A stretch of DNA of 64,000 nucleotides from [Zimmermannella] faecalis ATCC 13722. GTDB lineage: Bacteria > Actinomycetota > Actinomycetes > Actinomycetales > Microbacteriaceae. Positions 50,438 to 58,908 of this stretch are shown one piece after another. The notes below the pieces were generated by a model. The model ran no database searches and was not told the origin of the DNA. It saw only the letters and a program-made list of their open reading frames with translations. Within the stretch, counting starts at the first letter, position 1; each line of letters begins with the position of its first letter. The stretch spans positions 124,001-188,000 of the forward strand of contig NZ_KB907076.1 of assembly GCF_000381765.1 (NCBI RefSeq). Direction: 5' to 3'. The position numbers were made by a program, and so were the translations under genes.

Positions 50438-51666
50438 GGGAGCTCCATGTGGGTCGTGTCGACGGCGTCGTTTCGGTGCGCGCGGGCCCGCACCCGCAGC
50501 GTGCCCACCGCGACGACGGCCGCGGCGAGCGAACCGAACAGCACGCCGAGGTGCGCGTACTCGAGGAAGGTTTCGTCACTGCGGAACGCGAGCTCGCCGA
50601 TGAGCAGCGACACCGTAAACCCGATGCCCGCGAGGCCGCCGAGCGCGGCGATGTCGGCCATGTTGAGCTGCCGCTCGAGCCGGAACATCGGCAGGCGGTG
50701 CAGCACGAGCACGGTGAGGAAGATACCGATGGGCTTGCCGATGAGCAGGCCGAGGAAGGCGCCGAGGAAAACAGGATGCGCGATCGCGTCGGTGAAGCTG
50801 CCCGCCCCCGGCGCGAACGGCACGCCGGCGGCGAAGAAGGCGAACACGGGCAGCGCGACGCCCTGCGAGATCGCGTTCCAGTCGTGCTCGAAGTCTTCCG
50901 CGAGCGAGATCTTGTCGCCGCGTCGAGGTAGCGCGGGCACGACGAGGCCGAGCAGCACGGCGGCGATCGTCGCGTGCACACCCGAGAGCAGCATGAGCCA
51001 CCACGCGACGAGCGCGAGCGGAATCAGCAGCCAGATCTTGTTGATGCCGCGGTTCACGAGCAGCGCGTACAGCCCGATCACGACGAGCGAGCCCGCGAGC
51101 GCGAGGAAGTTCAGCGCGGCGGTGTAGAAGATCGCGATGACGACGATGCCGAGCAGGTCGTCCATGACCGCGAGCGTGAGCAAGAAGGTTCGGAACGCGC
51201 TCGGCAGGCCCTTGCCGACGACCGCGAGCAGCCCGAGCGCGAACGCGATGTCGGTCGCGACCGGAATCGCCCATCCCTGCATGCCGTCGATGCCGCTCGT
51301 GCCGACGACGATCGCGTACGTGATCGCCGGCACGGCCATGCCGCCGACGGCCGCGGCAATCGGCAGCGCAGCGGTCTTCGGGTCGCGCAGCGCGCCCGTC
51401 ACGAACTCGCGCTTGAGCTCGATACCGACAACGAAGAAGAAGATCGCGAGCACGCCGTCGCTCGCCCAGTGCCCGATCGACATGTGCTCGATGCCGAGCG
51501 CGGGAATCGGCAGGTCGAAGTCGCGCACCGACTCATAGAACGGCGCGAGCGGCGAGTTTGCAATAATGATCGCGAGCACCGCGGCGACGAGCAGCAGCGT
51601 GCCGCCAACCTTGCGCGAGTTGAGTCGCTCTTTCAGCGAGAAGGTGTCATCGGGTCGACGTGCCAT
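50434..51666 (-). CDS. nhaA: Na+/H+ antiporter NhaA
   Basis: A 410-residue, roughly 12-helix antiporter exporting sodium for protons. Key acidic sites are kept: ATDIAFALGLL (Asp133 equivalent) and LAVMDDLLGIVVIAIFYT (Asp163/Asp164 equivalents). Family start VGGTLLLVAAVLAIIIANSPLAPFY and FFFVVGIELKREFVTGAL are present. Normal length. It would support sodium and pH homeostasis, and the Trk/Ktr pair nearby handles potassium. The 51667-51792 stretch upstream carries no gene. Confidence 0.95.
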   Translation of the reverse strand: MARRPDDTFSLKERLNSRKVGGTLLLVAAVLAIIIANSPLAPFYESVRDFDLPIPALGIEHMSIGHWASDGVLAIFFFVVGIELKREFVTGALRDPKTAALPIAAAVGGMAVPAITYAIVVGTSGIDGMQGWAIPVATDIAFALGLLAVVGKGLPSAFRTFLLTLAVMDDLLGIVVIAIFYTAALNFLALAGSLVVIGLYALLVNRGINKIWLLIPLALVAWWLMLLSGVHATIAAVLLGLVVPALPRRGDKISLAEDFEHDWNAISQGVALPVFAFFAAGVPFAPGAGSFTDAIAHPVFLGAFLGLLIGKPIGIFLTVLVLHRLPMFRLERQLNMADIAALGGLAGIGFTVSLLIGELAFRSDETFLEYAHLGVLFGSLAAAVVAVGTLRVRARAHRNDAVDTTHMELP

Positions 51667-51792
51667 GCGGGCCTCCGGCGGGTTGGGAAAACGAACGAGT
51701 CACCGCTGACCAGACTTCCCAGCACACCGCGACCCAGTGTACGCGCTCGAGCAGGCGGCGGATACGCGGGGCCGAGCGAGCGCGAAGGAAAC

Positions 51793-51830
51793 GAGTGAGG
51801 GGCGCCGGCAAGAACCGGCGCCCCTCACTC
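51793..51830 (-). terminator. 16-bp perfect hairpin after the bS22 gene
   Basis: GAGTGAGGGGCGCCGG (51793-51808) pairs completely with 51815-51830 around a CAAGAA loop, 7 bp beyond the stop of the mini-gene. A strong stem without a U-tract, as often seen in actinobacteria. Confidence 0.7.
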
Positions 51831-51837
51831 ACAGCGG

Positions 51838-51936
51838 CTACTTCTTGTTGCGACGCTGGTGACGAGTCTTGCGAAGCAGCTTGCGGTGCTTCTTCTTCGA
51901 CATGCGCTTGCGGCGCTTCTTAATCACTGAACCCAT
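51838..51936 (-). CDS. Small ribosomal protein bS22-type (AURKAIP1/COX24 domain) mini-gene
   Basis: A 32-residue, extremely basic peptide: [18 protein letters not shown] followed by [14 protein letters not shown]. This is the actinobacterial AURKAIP1/COX24-domain protein, identified in mycobacterial ribosomes as bS22, which binds near the decoding region of the small subunit. The ATG at 51936 and stop TAG at 51838 are clear, and a strong hairpin follows. The 'AGAATAAC'-like upstream sequence gives a weak ribosome binding site (AAGGAAT). The gene is too short for most gene callers. Confidence 0.9.
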   Translation of the reverse strand: MGSVIKKRRKRMSKKKHRKLLRKTRHQRRNKK

Positions 51937-52021
51937 AGTTATTCCTTAGATCTTGCGGGATGCGCGCGGGCGCCTACGTGCGCGCGCAGGCACATCCGCC
52001 GATTTTACACCCGAGGGGGCG

Positions 52022-52219
52022 TCAGGCGCGCTCTTCGCTGCGAATCCCAGCGATGGCGTCCTGCACTGCTGACTCCGGCACGCGATACGAGCGCCCAAAC
52101 TTCACGGCGGGCAGGTCACCCGCGTGCACCATGCGGTAGATGGTCATCTTGGAGACGCGCATCAGCTCCGCGACCTCGGCGACCGTGAGGAAGCGGACGT
52201 CAGACAGTTCCGAATCCAT
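52022..52219 (-). CDS. BldC-like MerR-type helix-turn-helix DNA-binding protein
   Basis: A 65-residue protein consisting almost only of an excisionase/MerR-type winged helix: RFLTVAEVAELMRVSKMTIYRMVHAGDLPAVKFGRSYRVPESAVQDAI. This is the BldC class, small MerR-family regulators that bind direct repeats as head-to-tail oligomers and delay differentiation in Streptomyces; in non-sporulating relatives the role is unknown. The ATG at 52219 follows AGGGGGA. It is divergent from the potassium transporter gene. Confidence 0.88.
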   Translation of the reverse strand: MDSELSDVRFLTVAEVAELMRVSKMTIYRMVHAGDLPAVKFGRSYRVPESAVQDAIAGIRSEERA

Positions 52220-52280
52220 GTATTCCCCCTGGAAGTGGCGATAGTGCCGCATGTGACGCTTGTGAACAGAGTGCTGGCTT

Positions 52281-52294
52281 AACACTAGAGTGTT
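52281..52294. promoter_or_regulatory. Palindrome AACACTAGAGTGTT in the bldC-trkH gap
   Basis: Six-base arms AACACT and AGTGTT with a 2-nt centre lie midway in the 177-bp divergent gap between the BldC-like gene and the potassium transporter gene. A run of eight C follows at about 52340. It is a candidate operator; the binder is unknown. Confidence 0.35.
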
Positions 52295-52396
52295 GCTCCC
52301 AGAATCTTCAAGCCTCGGGTATATAGAGCCCCGCTCTTCACCCCCCCCTGGGTCCGCCGTGTTGCGAGCTTCTCGCACGCGAGTACGATCGCTGTC

Positions 52397-53827
52397 ATGC
52401 CGAGTCGGTCAGAGCATCGACGCTCACCGCTGGTGCGCGCTCGAGAGTGGGCCACCAGCATGAGCACGCACTCTCCGAGTCGCTTCGCCGTGCTGGTCTT
52501 TACCGGCATCATTTTCTTCTTCGCGTTCCTACTCATGCTCCCGATTTCGGCGGCGGATGGGCAGGCCACGCCGTTCCCGCAGGCCCTGTTCACGGCGGTG
52601 TCGACGATCTGCGTCACGGGGCTCGCGGTGGTCGACATGGCGACGCACTGGTCGGCGTTCGGTGACGCGGTCATCTTTATTGGCCTGCAGGTGGGCGCGA
52701 TCGGCGTGCTCACGCTCGCGTCGATTCTCGGCACTGCGGTCACCCGCAAGCTCGGGCTGCGGCAGAAGCTCATGGCAGCGTCCGACGGCAATTCGCTGCG
52801 CATCCATTCAGGCCCCGTCTCGGAGTCGCAGGCGGTGCGCCTCGGCGACATTCGCGGCGTGCTCGTCACGGTCGCCGTCTCGCTCGTCATCATCGAGACC
52901 GTCATCGCGCTGCTCATCTGGCCCGTGCTGCTGCTTGAGCCGGGCTACGGCGACTGGTGGGTCACGCTGCGCGACTCCTTCTATTACGCCGCGAGCGCGT
53001 TCACGAACACGGGCTTCACACCGAACGCCGAGGGGCTCGCGCCGTTCGACCACAACCTCTGGATGCTCATCTGTCTCATGACGGCCGTGTTCATCGGCTC
53101 GATTGGGTTCCCGGTGATCTTCGCGCTCACCCGCTGGGTGCGCACCCGCCAGCGCCTCAGCGTGCACGTGAAGCTCACGCTGAGCACGACGGTGATTCTC
53201 TTCTTCCTCGGCTGGGCCGCGATCTACCTGCTCGAGTTCGACAACACGAAGACGCTCGCCGGGCAGGAGTCGTGGTTCGCGCCGTTCACCGCCGGGTTCA
53301 CGTCGGCGATGACGCGCTCGGGCGGCTTCTCGACCGTCGATATCGCGTCGATGAACGACTCGACGCTCACCGTCATGAGCATGCTCATGTTCGTCGGCGG
53401 CGGCTCGGCCTCGACCGCGGGCGGCATCAAGGTGACGACGATCGCGGTGCTGTTTCTCGCGGCGGTCGCCGAGGCGAAGGGTGTGAAGGACATTCAGGCG
53501 TTCAACCGCCGGATTCCGAACGACGTGCTGCGCCTCGGCGTCGCCGTCGCGCTCTGGGGCGCGACGATCGTCGCGGTCGCGTCGATCACGCTCATGCACC
53601 TCACGGGCACCGAGTTCAAGTACGCCCTGTTCGACACCATCTCGGCGTTCGCGACGTGCGGCCTCTCGACGGGGCTCACGCAATCCCTGCCCGATGCCGG
53701 CGTCTACCTGCTCACCGCGACGATGTGGTTGGGTCGGGTCGGCACCGTGACCTTCGCCGCCGCGGTCGCCTCGAGCGACCGACGGCAGCTATACACGCTT
53801 CCCGAAGAGAGGATCATCGTTGGGTGA
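52397..53827 (+). CDS. Potassium transporter, TrkH/KtrB family
   Basis: A 476-residue membrane protein of the Trk/Ktr channel-like subunit. Selectivity-filter loops are visible: STICVTGLAVVDMATHW, YYAASAFTNTGFTPNAEG, GFTSAMTRSGGFSTVDIAS and FDTISAFATCGLSTGL, the four repeats with conserved Gly. Together with the NAD-binding subunit encoded 8 bp overlapping it takes up potassium driven by the membrane potential or sodium. The length and absence of extra domains fit KtrB better than E. coli TrkH; the subfamily is uncertain. Confidence 0.92.
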   Translation: MPSRSEHRRSPLVRAREWATSMSTHSPSRFAVLVFTGIIFFFAFLLMLPISAADGQATPFPQALFTAVSTICVTGLAVVDMATHWSAFGDAVIFIGLQVGAIGVLTLASILGTAVTRKLGLRQKLMAASDGNSLRIHSGPVSESQAVRLGDIRGVLVTVAVSLVIIETVIALLIWPVLLLEPGYGDWWVTLRDSFYYAASAFTNTGFTPNAEGLAPFDHNLWMLICLMTAVFIGSIGFPVIFALTRWVRTRQRLSVHVKLTLSTTVILFFLGWAAIYLLEFDNTKTLAGQESWFAPFTAGFTSAMTRSGGFSTVDIASMNDSTLTVMSMLMFVGGGSASTAGGIKVTTIAVLFLAAVAEAKGVKDIQAFNRRIPNDVLRLGVAVALWGATIVAVASITLMHLTGTEFKYALFDTISAFATCGLSTGLTQSLPDAGVYLLTATMWLGRVGTVTFAAAVASSDRRQLYTLPEERIIVG

Positions 53828-54491
53828 GGCAATTTCCCCGAACGCGCCGGTGCTGCTGATCGGCCTCGGCCGGTTTGGCGCCGCGACCGCGGGCCAGCTG
53901 CAGCGGCTCGGGCGCGAGGTGCTCGCGGTCGACACCGACGCGACGCTCGTGCAGAAGTGGGCCGAGCGCGTGACACACGCCGTGCAGCTCGACGCCCGCA
54001 ACATCGACGCGCTCAAGCAGATCGGCGCGCAGGAGTTTTCGATCGCGGTCGTCGCCGTCGGCACGTCGATCGAGGCGAGCGTGCTCGTCACCGCGAACCT
54101 CGTCGACCTGAAGATCCCCCAGATTTGGGCGAAGGCGATGTCGACGACGCACGGGCGCATCCTGCGCCGCATCGGCGCGCACCACGTCGTGTTCCCCGAG
54201 GCCGAGGCGGGCGAGCGCGCGGCGCACCTGCTCAACGGCCGGATGCTCGACTTCATCGAGTTCGACGACGGCTTCGTGCTCTCGAAGATGTACCCGCCGA
54301 AGCCGATCCGTGGCATGACGCTCGCCGAGTCGGACATCCGCTCGAAGTACCGCGTGACGGTCGTCGGCGTGAAGTCGCCCGGCGAGGAGTTCACGTATGC
54401 CGAGCCCGCGACCCGCATCTCTGACCACGACGTGATCATCGTCGCGGGCGTGCCCGAAGACGTCGAGCGGTTCTCGAGCCTGCAGAGCTGA
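53820..54491 (+). CDS. Potassium uptake regulatory subunit, TrkA/KtrA family
   Basis: A 223-residue peripheral regulator. The N-terminal RCK Rossmann domain binds nucleotide (VLLIGLGRFGAATAGQLQRLGREVLAVDTDATLV), and a C-terminal RCK_C domain ends in YAEPATRISDHDVIIVAGVPEDVERFSSL. It gates the membrane subunit. The TTG start, preceded by GAGAGG, overlaps the end of the partner gene by 8 bp, so the two are co-translated. Single RCK unit, hence KtrA-like. Confidence 0.92.
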   Translation: MGEAISPNAPVLLIGLGRFGAATAGQLQRLGREVLAVDTDATLVQKWAERVTHAVQLDARNIDALKQIGAQEFSIAVVAVGTSIEASVLVTANLVDLKIPQIWAKAMSTTHGRILRRIGAHHVVFPEAEAGERAAHLLNGRMLDFIEFDDGFVLSKMYPPKPIRGMTLAESDIRSKYRVTVVGVKSPGEEFTYAEPATRISDHDVIIVAGVPEDVERFSSLQS

Positions 54492-54545
54492 CCCGGAATC
54501 ACGGTTCTGGGCGGCCCCGGCCCTTCGGCAACTAGGCTCGGGGCC

Positions 54546-55013
54546 ATGCCTATGAATGTCGAGTCGTTCAATCTTGACCACCGCGCCGTGCGGGCGCCGT
54601 ACGTGCGCATCGCCGACCGCAAGGAGCTGCCGGGCGGCGACACGCTCGTGAAGTACGACGTGCGCTTCGCGCAGCCGAACGTCGGCCACCTCGAGATGCC
54701 CGCGGTGCACTCGATCGAGCACCTCACGGCCGAGCTCATGCGTAATCACACGGAGCAGCTCATCGACTTCTCGCCGATGGGCTGCCAGACCGGCTTTTAC
54801 GCACTCATGCTTGGGGGCGAGACCGACGAGTTTCTGCCGCTGCTGCAGCGCACGTTCGAGGACATCCTCGCCGCGACCGAGGTGCCCGCGGCAAACGAGG
54901 TGCAGTGCGGCTGGGGCGCGAATCACTCGCTCGCCGACGCGCAAGCGGCCGTGCGCGAGTTCCTCGAGGCCCGCGACGAGTGGCTCGTCGTGACCGACGA
55001 CGACGCCCGATGA
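54546..55013 (+). CDS. luxS: S-ribosylhomocysteine lyase
   Basis: A 155-residue metalloenzyme splitting S-ribosylhomocysteine to homocysteine and DPD, the precursor of autoinducer-2. Metal ligands H55 and H59 are in the HSIEH motif, and a third is the Cys of VQCGWG; the catalytic Cys80 is in MGCQTGFY. Normal length. The start is an ATG ([12 protein letters not shown]). It overlaps the mtnN gene by 4 bp, giving the Pfs-LuxS pair of the activated methyl cycle. Signalling use of AI-2 in actinobacteria is not established. Confidence 0.95.
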   Translation: MPMNVESFNLDHRAVRAPYVRIADRKELPGGDTLVKYDVRFAQPNVGHLEMPAVHSIEHLTAELMRNHTEQLIDFSPMGCQTGFYALMLGGETDEFLPLLQRTFEDILAATEVPAANEVQCGWGANHSLADAQAAVREFLEARDEWLVVTDDDAR

Positions 55014-55717
55014 TCGTCGTCTTCGCGGCAATGCCCGAAGAGGCGGCGCCGTTCGTCGAGGTGCTCGCCGACGCCCGCGAGGTGCCGACGCCGTTCGCGG
55101 CGACGCGCGCCTGGACGGGCCAGCTTGAGGGGCAGGATGCGGTGGTCGCGACGACCGACATCGGTCTCGCGGCGGCGGCCTCGGTCGCGGCCTGGGCGCT
55201 CACGACGTGGACGCCGCGGCTCGCGATTTCGGCCGGCACCTGCGGCGGGCTCGCGGCGGCGACCCGCGTCGCCGAGGTCGCGGTCGCCGATTCGGCGACC
55301 TACGGCACGGCCGACGCGACCGAGTTCGGGTACGAGCGCGGCCAGGTGCCGCGCCAGCCCGTGCGCTTCCCCGTGAGCGAGCGGGCGCTCGAGGCGGCGC
55401 GCGCCCTCGCCGCCGCGCCCGAGCGGGCCGAGACCGGCACGCGCTGGCACGTGGGGCGCATCCTCTCGGGCGACACGTTCGTGACCGCCCGCAACGTCGC
55501 CGACATGCGCGAGGCGTTCCCCGACGCGGTCGGCACCGACATGGAGACGTGCGCGATCGCGCAGGTCGCCCACTCGCTCGGGGTCGAGTTCGCCTCGGTG
55601 CGCGGCATCTCCGACCTCTGCGGGCCCGAGGCGGGCGCCGATTTCCACGTCGGCGTCGACGTCGCGGCGGCCGCGAGCCGGGATGCGGTGGTGGCGCTGC
55701 TCGGTGCGCTCGACTAA
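55010..55717 (+). CDS. mtnN: 5'-methylthioadenosine/S-adenosylhomocysteine nucleosidase
   Basis: A 235-residue nucleosidase that removes adenine from S-adenosylhomocysteine, making the substrate for LuxS. Landmarks are [10 protein letters not shown], the GDTFVTARN loop, [16 protein letters not shown] (binding Glu) and the catalytic Asp in RGISDLCG. The ATG at 55010 lies in the ATGA overlap with luxS, the normal operon order being reversed relative to many firmicutes. Slightly diverged in its N-terminal helix. Confidence 0.92.
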   Translation: MIVVFAAMPEEAAPFVEVLADAREVPTPFAATRAWTGQLEGQDAVVATTDIGLAAAASVAAWALTTWTPRLAISAGTCGGLAAATRVAEVAVADSATYGTADATEFGYERGQVPRQPVRFPVSERALEAARALAAAPERAETGTRWHVGRILSGDTFVTARNVADMREAFPDAVGTDMETCAIAQVAHSLGVEFASVRGISDLCGPEAGADFHVGVDVAAAASRDAVVALLGALD

Positions 55718-55729
55718 CTGGGAGTTCGG

Positions 55730-57187
55730 CTAGCTCGGCTCGACGCGCAGCTCGAGCAGGTCGCGCAGCAGCAGGCGGTCGACCTGCTCGCCCTCGGCCG
55801 AGAGCCACTCGCCGACCTCGCGCAGCAGCGAGTCGGCGGTCGCGAGGCGCACGTGCTGCCACGTGCGCGAGTTGTCGACGGCGAAGTCGCCGGGACCGTC
55901 GGGCGCGACCGCGAGCCAGCCGCGCACCTGCGCGACCTCGGCGAAGGTCTCACTGAATCGGGCGACGCGGTGCGGGAACTCCTGCACCGGTACGGTGCCC
56001 GCCTCGCCGCCGCGCACGACGTGGCCGCGCGTGTCGATCGAGTAGGTGCCGGGGTGCCAGAGCCGGTCGTCGATGAGTGCGAGTCGGCGGCCGCAGAGCA
56101 CGGCGTGCGAGATCGTCGAAACGCCCTCGTCGCCGTCGGGAAGCCGCAGGCTGTGCACGATGCGCACCCCGGGCATCCGCTCGAGGGCAGTGAGCGTCGG
56201 CCCGATCAGCTGCTCGGCGTACTGCCGGCGCACGGGGTTCATGCCGGGCAGCGAGTGGCGCAGGGCCGCGTCGCCGGGCGTGCCCCACTGGCGCGTGGTC
56301 GAGTCGACCGCCGGGGCCGACTCGTTCGCGATGTCGCAGAGCATCCGTTCGCGCACCATGCGCTGCGCCCGCCGCTCGAGGCCCCACCACGCGAGCAGCG
56401 CGAGGCCGACGCCGACGAGCGAGAGCGCGCCGTGGCTCACGTAGAGCGGCACGCGCTCGGTCTGCCCCTCGAAGATGCGGAACATTGCGAGCAGGAACGC
56501 GCCGGCCGCGTCGAGCGCGATGCCGGCGATGTTCACCCAGAACAGAATGCGCGCGAGCTGCAGCCGGGCGCCGAGCCAGCGCAGCACGATCCACACGACC
56601 GCGAGCGCGAGGAGCGCGTAGCTCGAGAGCCACCACGGCACGGCGAGATCGAGCAGCGTCTGCGCGAGGCAGACGCCGATCGCGCAGAGCAGGAACGGCA
56701 CGACCGTGAGGAGCTCGCGCAGGTCGGGCCCGCGCACGACGGGCCGCTCGGGCGGCCACACCTCGGGGTGCGGGTGCCAGTTCGTGCGATACCAGCCCAT
56801 GCGCCGGGCGTCGACCTTCGGCTTCGGCAGCCGGTCGAACGTGGGCACCTTGTCGGTGCCGGCGGCGGTGCTGTGCGTCGCGGGCCGCGGCGGCGCGGGG
56901 CGTGCCCGGCTCGCGCGCTGCTGCTGGCGCAGGCGCACGCCGTAGTCGCGGCGCACGGGTGCGACGCCGGTGAGCGCCGAGAGCCACGAGTCGTGTTCGG
57001 CGCGGCGGCGCGGGTTCGTGAGCACCTCGACCGCGAGGCGCACGCGCGTGAACTGCTGCGCCTCGCCCCCAAGGTCGGGGTGGGTCTCGCGCTGCCGCTG
57101 TCGGCCGGCACGGCGCAGCTCGGCGTCGGTCGCGTCGGGCTCGACGCCGAGAACGTCGTAGAGGTTTTCGGGAAACTTCGGGCTCAT
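55730..57187 (-). CDS. J-domain (DnaJ-like) membrane protein with NERD-like C-terminal region
   Basis: A 485-residue protein with three parts. Residues 5-70 form a J domain with the HPD motif (RQRETHPDLGG). Residues 160-310 contain four transmembrane helices (TVVPFLLCAIGVCLAQTLLDLAV, WLSSYALLALAVVWIVLRWL, FWVNIAGIALDAAGAFLLAMF, GALSLVGVGLALLAWWGL). The C-terminal 170 residues (MPGVRIVHSLRLPDGDEGVSTISHAVLCGRRLALIDDRLW) faintly resemble a NERD fold. Probably a membrane-tethered Hsp70 co-chaperone; the target is unknown. Its start codon overlaps the proC stop. Confidence 0.75.
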   Translation of the reverse strand: MSPKFPENLYDVLGVEPDATDAELRRAGRQRQRETHPDLGGEAQQFTRVRLAVEVLTNPRRRAEHDSWLSALTGVAPVRRDYGVRLRQQQRASRARPAPPRPATHSTAAGTDKVPTFDRLPKPKVDARRMGWYRTNWHPHPEVWPPERPVVRGPDLRELLTVVPFLLCAIGVCLAQTLLDLAVPWWLSSYALLALAVVWIVLRWLGARLQLARILFWVNIAGIALDAAGAFLLAMFRIFEGQTERVPLYVSHGALSLVGVGLALLAWWGLERRAQRMVRERMLCDIANESAPAVDSTTRQWGTPGDAALRHSLPGMNPVRRQYAEQLIGPTLTALERMPGVRIVHSLRLPDGDEGVSTISHAVLCGRRLALIDDRLWHPGTYSIDTRGHVVRGGEAGTVPVQEFPHRVARFSETFAEVAQVRGWLAVAPDGPGDFAVDNSRTWQHVRLATADSLLREVGEWLSAEGEQVDRLLLRDLLELRVEPS

Positions 57188-58035
57188 CAGGAGCCCGCGG
57201 CAAGTTCTTCGCTGCGGCGAACGTTCGAGCGCATCGCCTGCTCGAACGTGACGCCGAGGTCGGCGGCCTCGAGCACCTGAATCGCGCGCTCGGTCGTGCC
57301 CTTCGGGCTCGTCACCCGGCGGCGGAGCTCGGATGGCTCGACGTCGGGGTTCGCGTGCACGAGGCCGATCGCGCCACGGAACGTCTGCACGACAAACTCG
57401 TGCGCCTGATCCTCGGGCATGCCGATGCGGATCGCCGCCGCGATCATCTGCTCGATGAGATAGAAGACGTACGCGGGCCCCGAGCCCGACACCGCGGCGA
57501 CGTCGGCGATCTGCGCCTCGTCGACCTCGGCGACGATACCGACGGCCTCGAAGATCGCCCGCGCGAAGCCCATGGCCTCGTCGTCGGCTGCAGTGCCCGC
57601 GGCGATGCCGGTCGCGCCGATGCCAATCGCGGCCGGCGTGTTCGGCATCGCGCGCACGACGCGCACGCCCTCGGCGAGCTTCGCCTCCATCGCGGCGATC
57701 GTGATGCCGGCCGCGACCGAGATGACAACGGTGCCGGGTGCGATCGCGTCGCCGACCTCGTCGAGCAGGTCGGCGATCATGTGAGGCTTCACGCCGAGCA
57801 GCACGATGCCCGCTCCGCGCACGGCGTTGCGGCTCGCCTCGGCGTCGGTCTCGACCGCCGTCGCCACGATGCGGTCGTCGTCGAACCGGTCGGCCGACGC
57901 CTGCGAGCGCGTCGTGACCCGCACGGGCAGCTCGGTGAGCGCATCCGAGGCGAGGAGTCCGTCGAGCACCGCACCGGTCATGTTGCCGGCACCGAGGATT
58001 GCGAGCGTTGGCAGCGTTGGCAAGGAGTCAGTCAC
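57187..58035 (-). CDS. proC: Pyrroline-5-carboxylate reductase
   Basis: A 282-residue NAD(P)H-dependent reductase making proline. The N-terminal LAILGAGNMTGAVLDGLL Rossmann motif, LLGVKPHMIADLLDEV, RVVRAMPNTPAAIGIGATGIAAG, and the C-terminal signature VSGSGPAYVFYLIEQM with RRRVTSPKGTTERAIQVLE are all present. The GTG start at 58035 is used. It leads into the J-domain gene by a TGATG overlap and is divergent from a small hypothetical gene. Confidence 0.94.
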   Translation of the reverse strand: MTDSLPTLPTLAILGAGNMTGAVLDGLLASDALTELPVRVTTRSQASADRFDDDRIVATAVETDAEASRNAVRGAGIVLLGVKPHMIADLLDEVGDAIAPGTVVISVAAGITIAAMEAKLAEGVRVVRAMPNTPAAIGIGATGIAAGTAADDEAMGFARAIFEAVGIVAEVDEAQIADVAAVSGSGPAYVFYLIEQMIAAAIRIGMPEDQAHEFVVQTFRGAIGLVHANPDVEPSELRRRVTSPKGTTERAIQVLEAADLGVTFEQAMRSNVRRSEELAAGS

Positions 58036-58095
58036 AGTTGATGAGTCTATTCTGGTCGCAAACCGCTTGGTCGCATATTCGAGGAGATGCCGATA

Positions 58096-58383
58096 ATGAC
58101 GTCGAACGCCGAAGAGACTGTTCGCCTGCAGCTGCTGCAAAGCACCTACGTGAACGAAGTGCTCAAGGTCGCCATCGACGCCGAAGAGCGAGTCGTCGGG
58201 GTGCAGTTCTGCCTCGCGAACCTCACCGACCTCGGCGCCCTGCCGCCGCTGTTCGCGCAGCTGCGCGCCGACATCAAGCTCGCGCTGCCGACCGTCGAGC
58301 ACGTGTTCCTCGAGCCCGACGTCACCGAGCGCCGCGCCGAAGAGGTGCCGACCGAGAACGTCGTCATTCGCGGCTGGGACTAA
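58096..58383 (+). CDS. Small hypothetical protein, resembling a CDF transporter C-terminal domain
   Basis: A 95-residue soluble protein. The body (YVNEVLKVAIDAEERVVGVQFCLANLTDLGALPPLFAQLRADIKLALPTVEHVFLEPDV) has the beta-alpha-beta character and the ending VEHVFLEPD found in cytosolic C-terminal domains of some cation diffusion facilitators, but no transmembrane part precedes it. It may be a stand-alone metal-sensing domain, a remnant, or unrelated. The ATG at 58096 is preferred because GAGGAG lies 9 nt before it. Confidence 0.6.
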   Translation: MTSNAEETVRLQLLQSTYVNEVLKVAIDAEERVVGVQFCLANLTDLGALPPLFAQLRADIKLALPTVEHVFLEPDVTERRAEEVPTENVVIRGWD

Positions 58384-58400
58384 CGCTCGCCCAGGCAGCC

Positions 58401-58859
58401 CTACCGGTCGGCGAAGAAGTCCGTGAGCGGGGCCGCACACTCGGCCTCGAGCACGCTCCCGACCACCTCGGTGCGAATCGGCAGCCGACCGTCGCGCAGC
58501 AGGTCGTAGACCGACCCCGCGGCCCCCGCCTTCGCATCCCACGCCCCGAACACGACGCGCGCGACCCGCGCCGTGAGCGCGGCGCCCGCGCACATGACGC
58601 ACGGCTCGAGCGTCGTCACGAGGGTCGCTCCGTCGAGCCGCGACGTTCCGAGTTCGCGGGCCGCCTGCCGCAGCGCGACGATCTCGGCGTGACCGGTCGG
58701 GTCGTGCTCCGCCTCGCGGCGGTTTCGGCCACGACCGCGGATACGCCCGGTCGCGTCGAGCACGACGGCTCCGATCGGCACGTCGCCGGTCTCGCGCGCC
58801 GCGTGCGCCTCGACCAGCGCGATTCGCATCGCCCGCTCGTACTCCTCGGGCACGCGCAT
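58401..58859 (-). CDS. tadA: tRNA-specific adenosine deaminase
   Basis: A 152-residue zinc deaminase converting A34 to inosine in tRNA-Arg(ACG). The zinc/catalytic motifs are [15 protein letters not shown] and [15 protein letters not shown], with [17 protein letters not shown]. Normal TadA length. It is convergent with the small hypothetical gene (17 bp) and divergent from upp. Confidence 0.93.
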   Translation of the reverse strand: MRVPEEYERAMRIALVEAHAARETGDVPIGAVVLDATGRIRGRGRNRREAEHDPTGHAEIVALRQAARELGTSRLDGATLVTTLEPCVMCAGAALTARVARVVFGAWDAKAGAAGSVYDLLRDGRLPIRTEVVGSVLEAECAAPLTDFFADR

Positions 58860-58908
58860 CCGGCACCTCCCAGCACAGCGTCGACGTTTCGCTCGCTACG
58901 CTAGCGGC

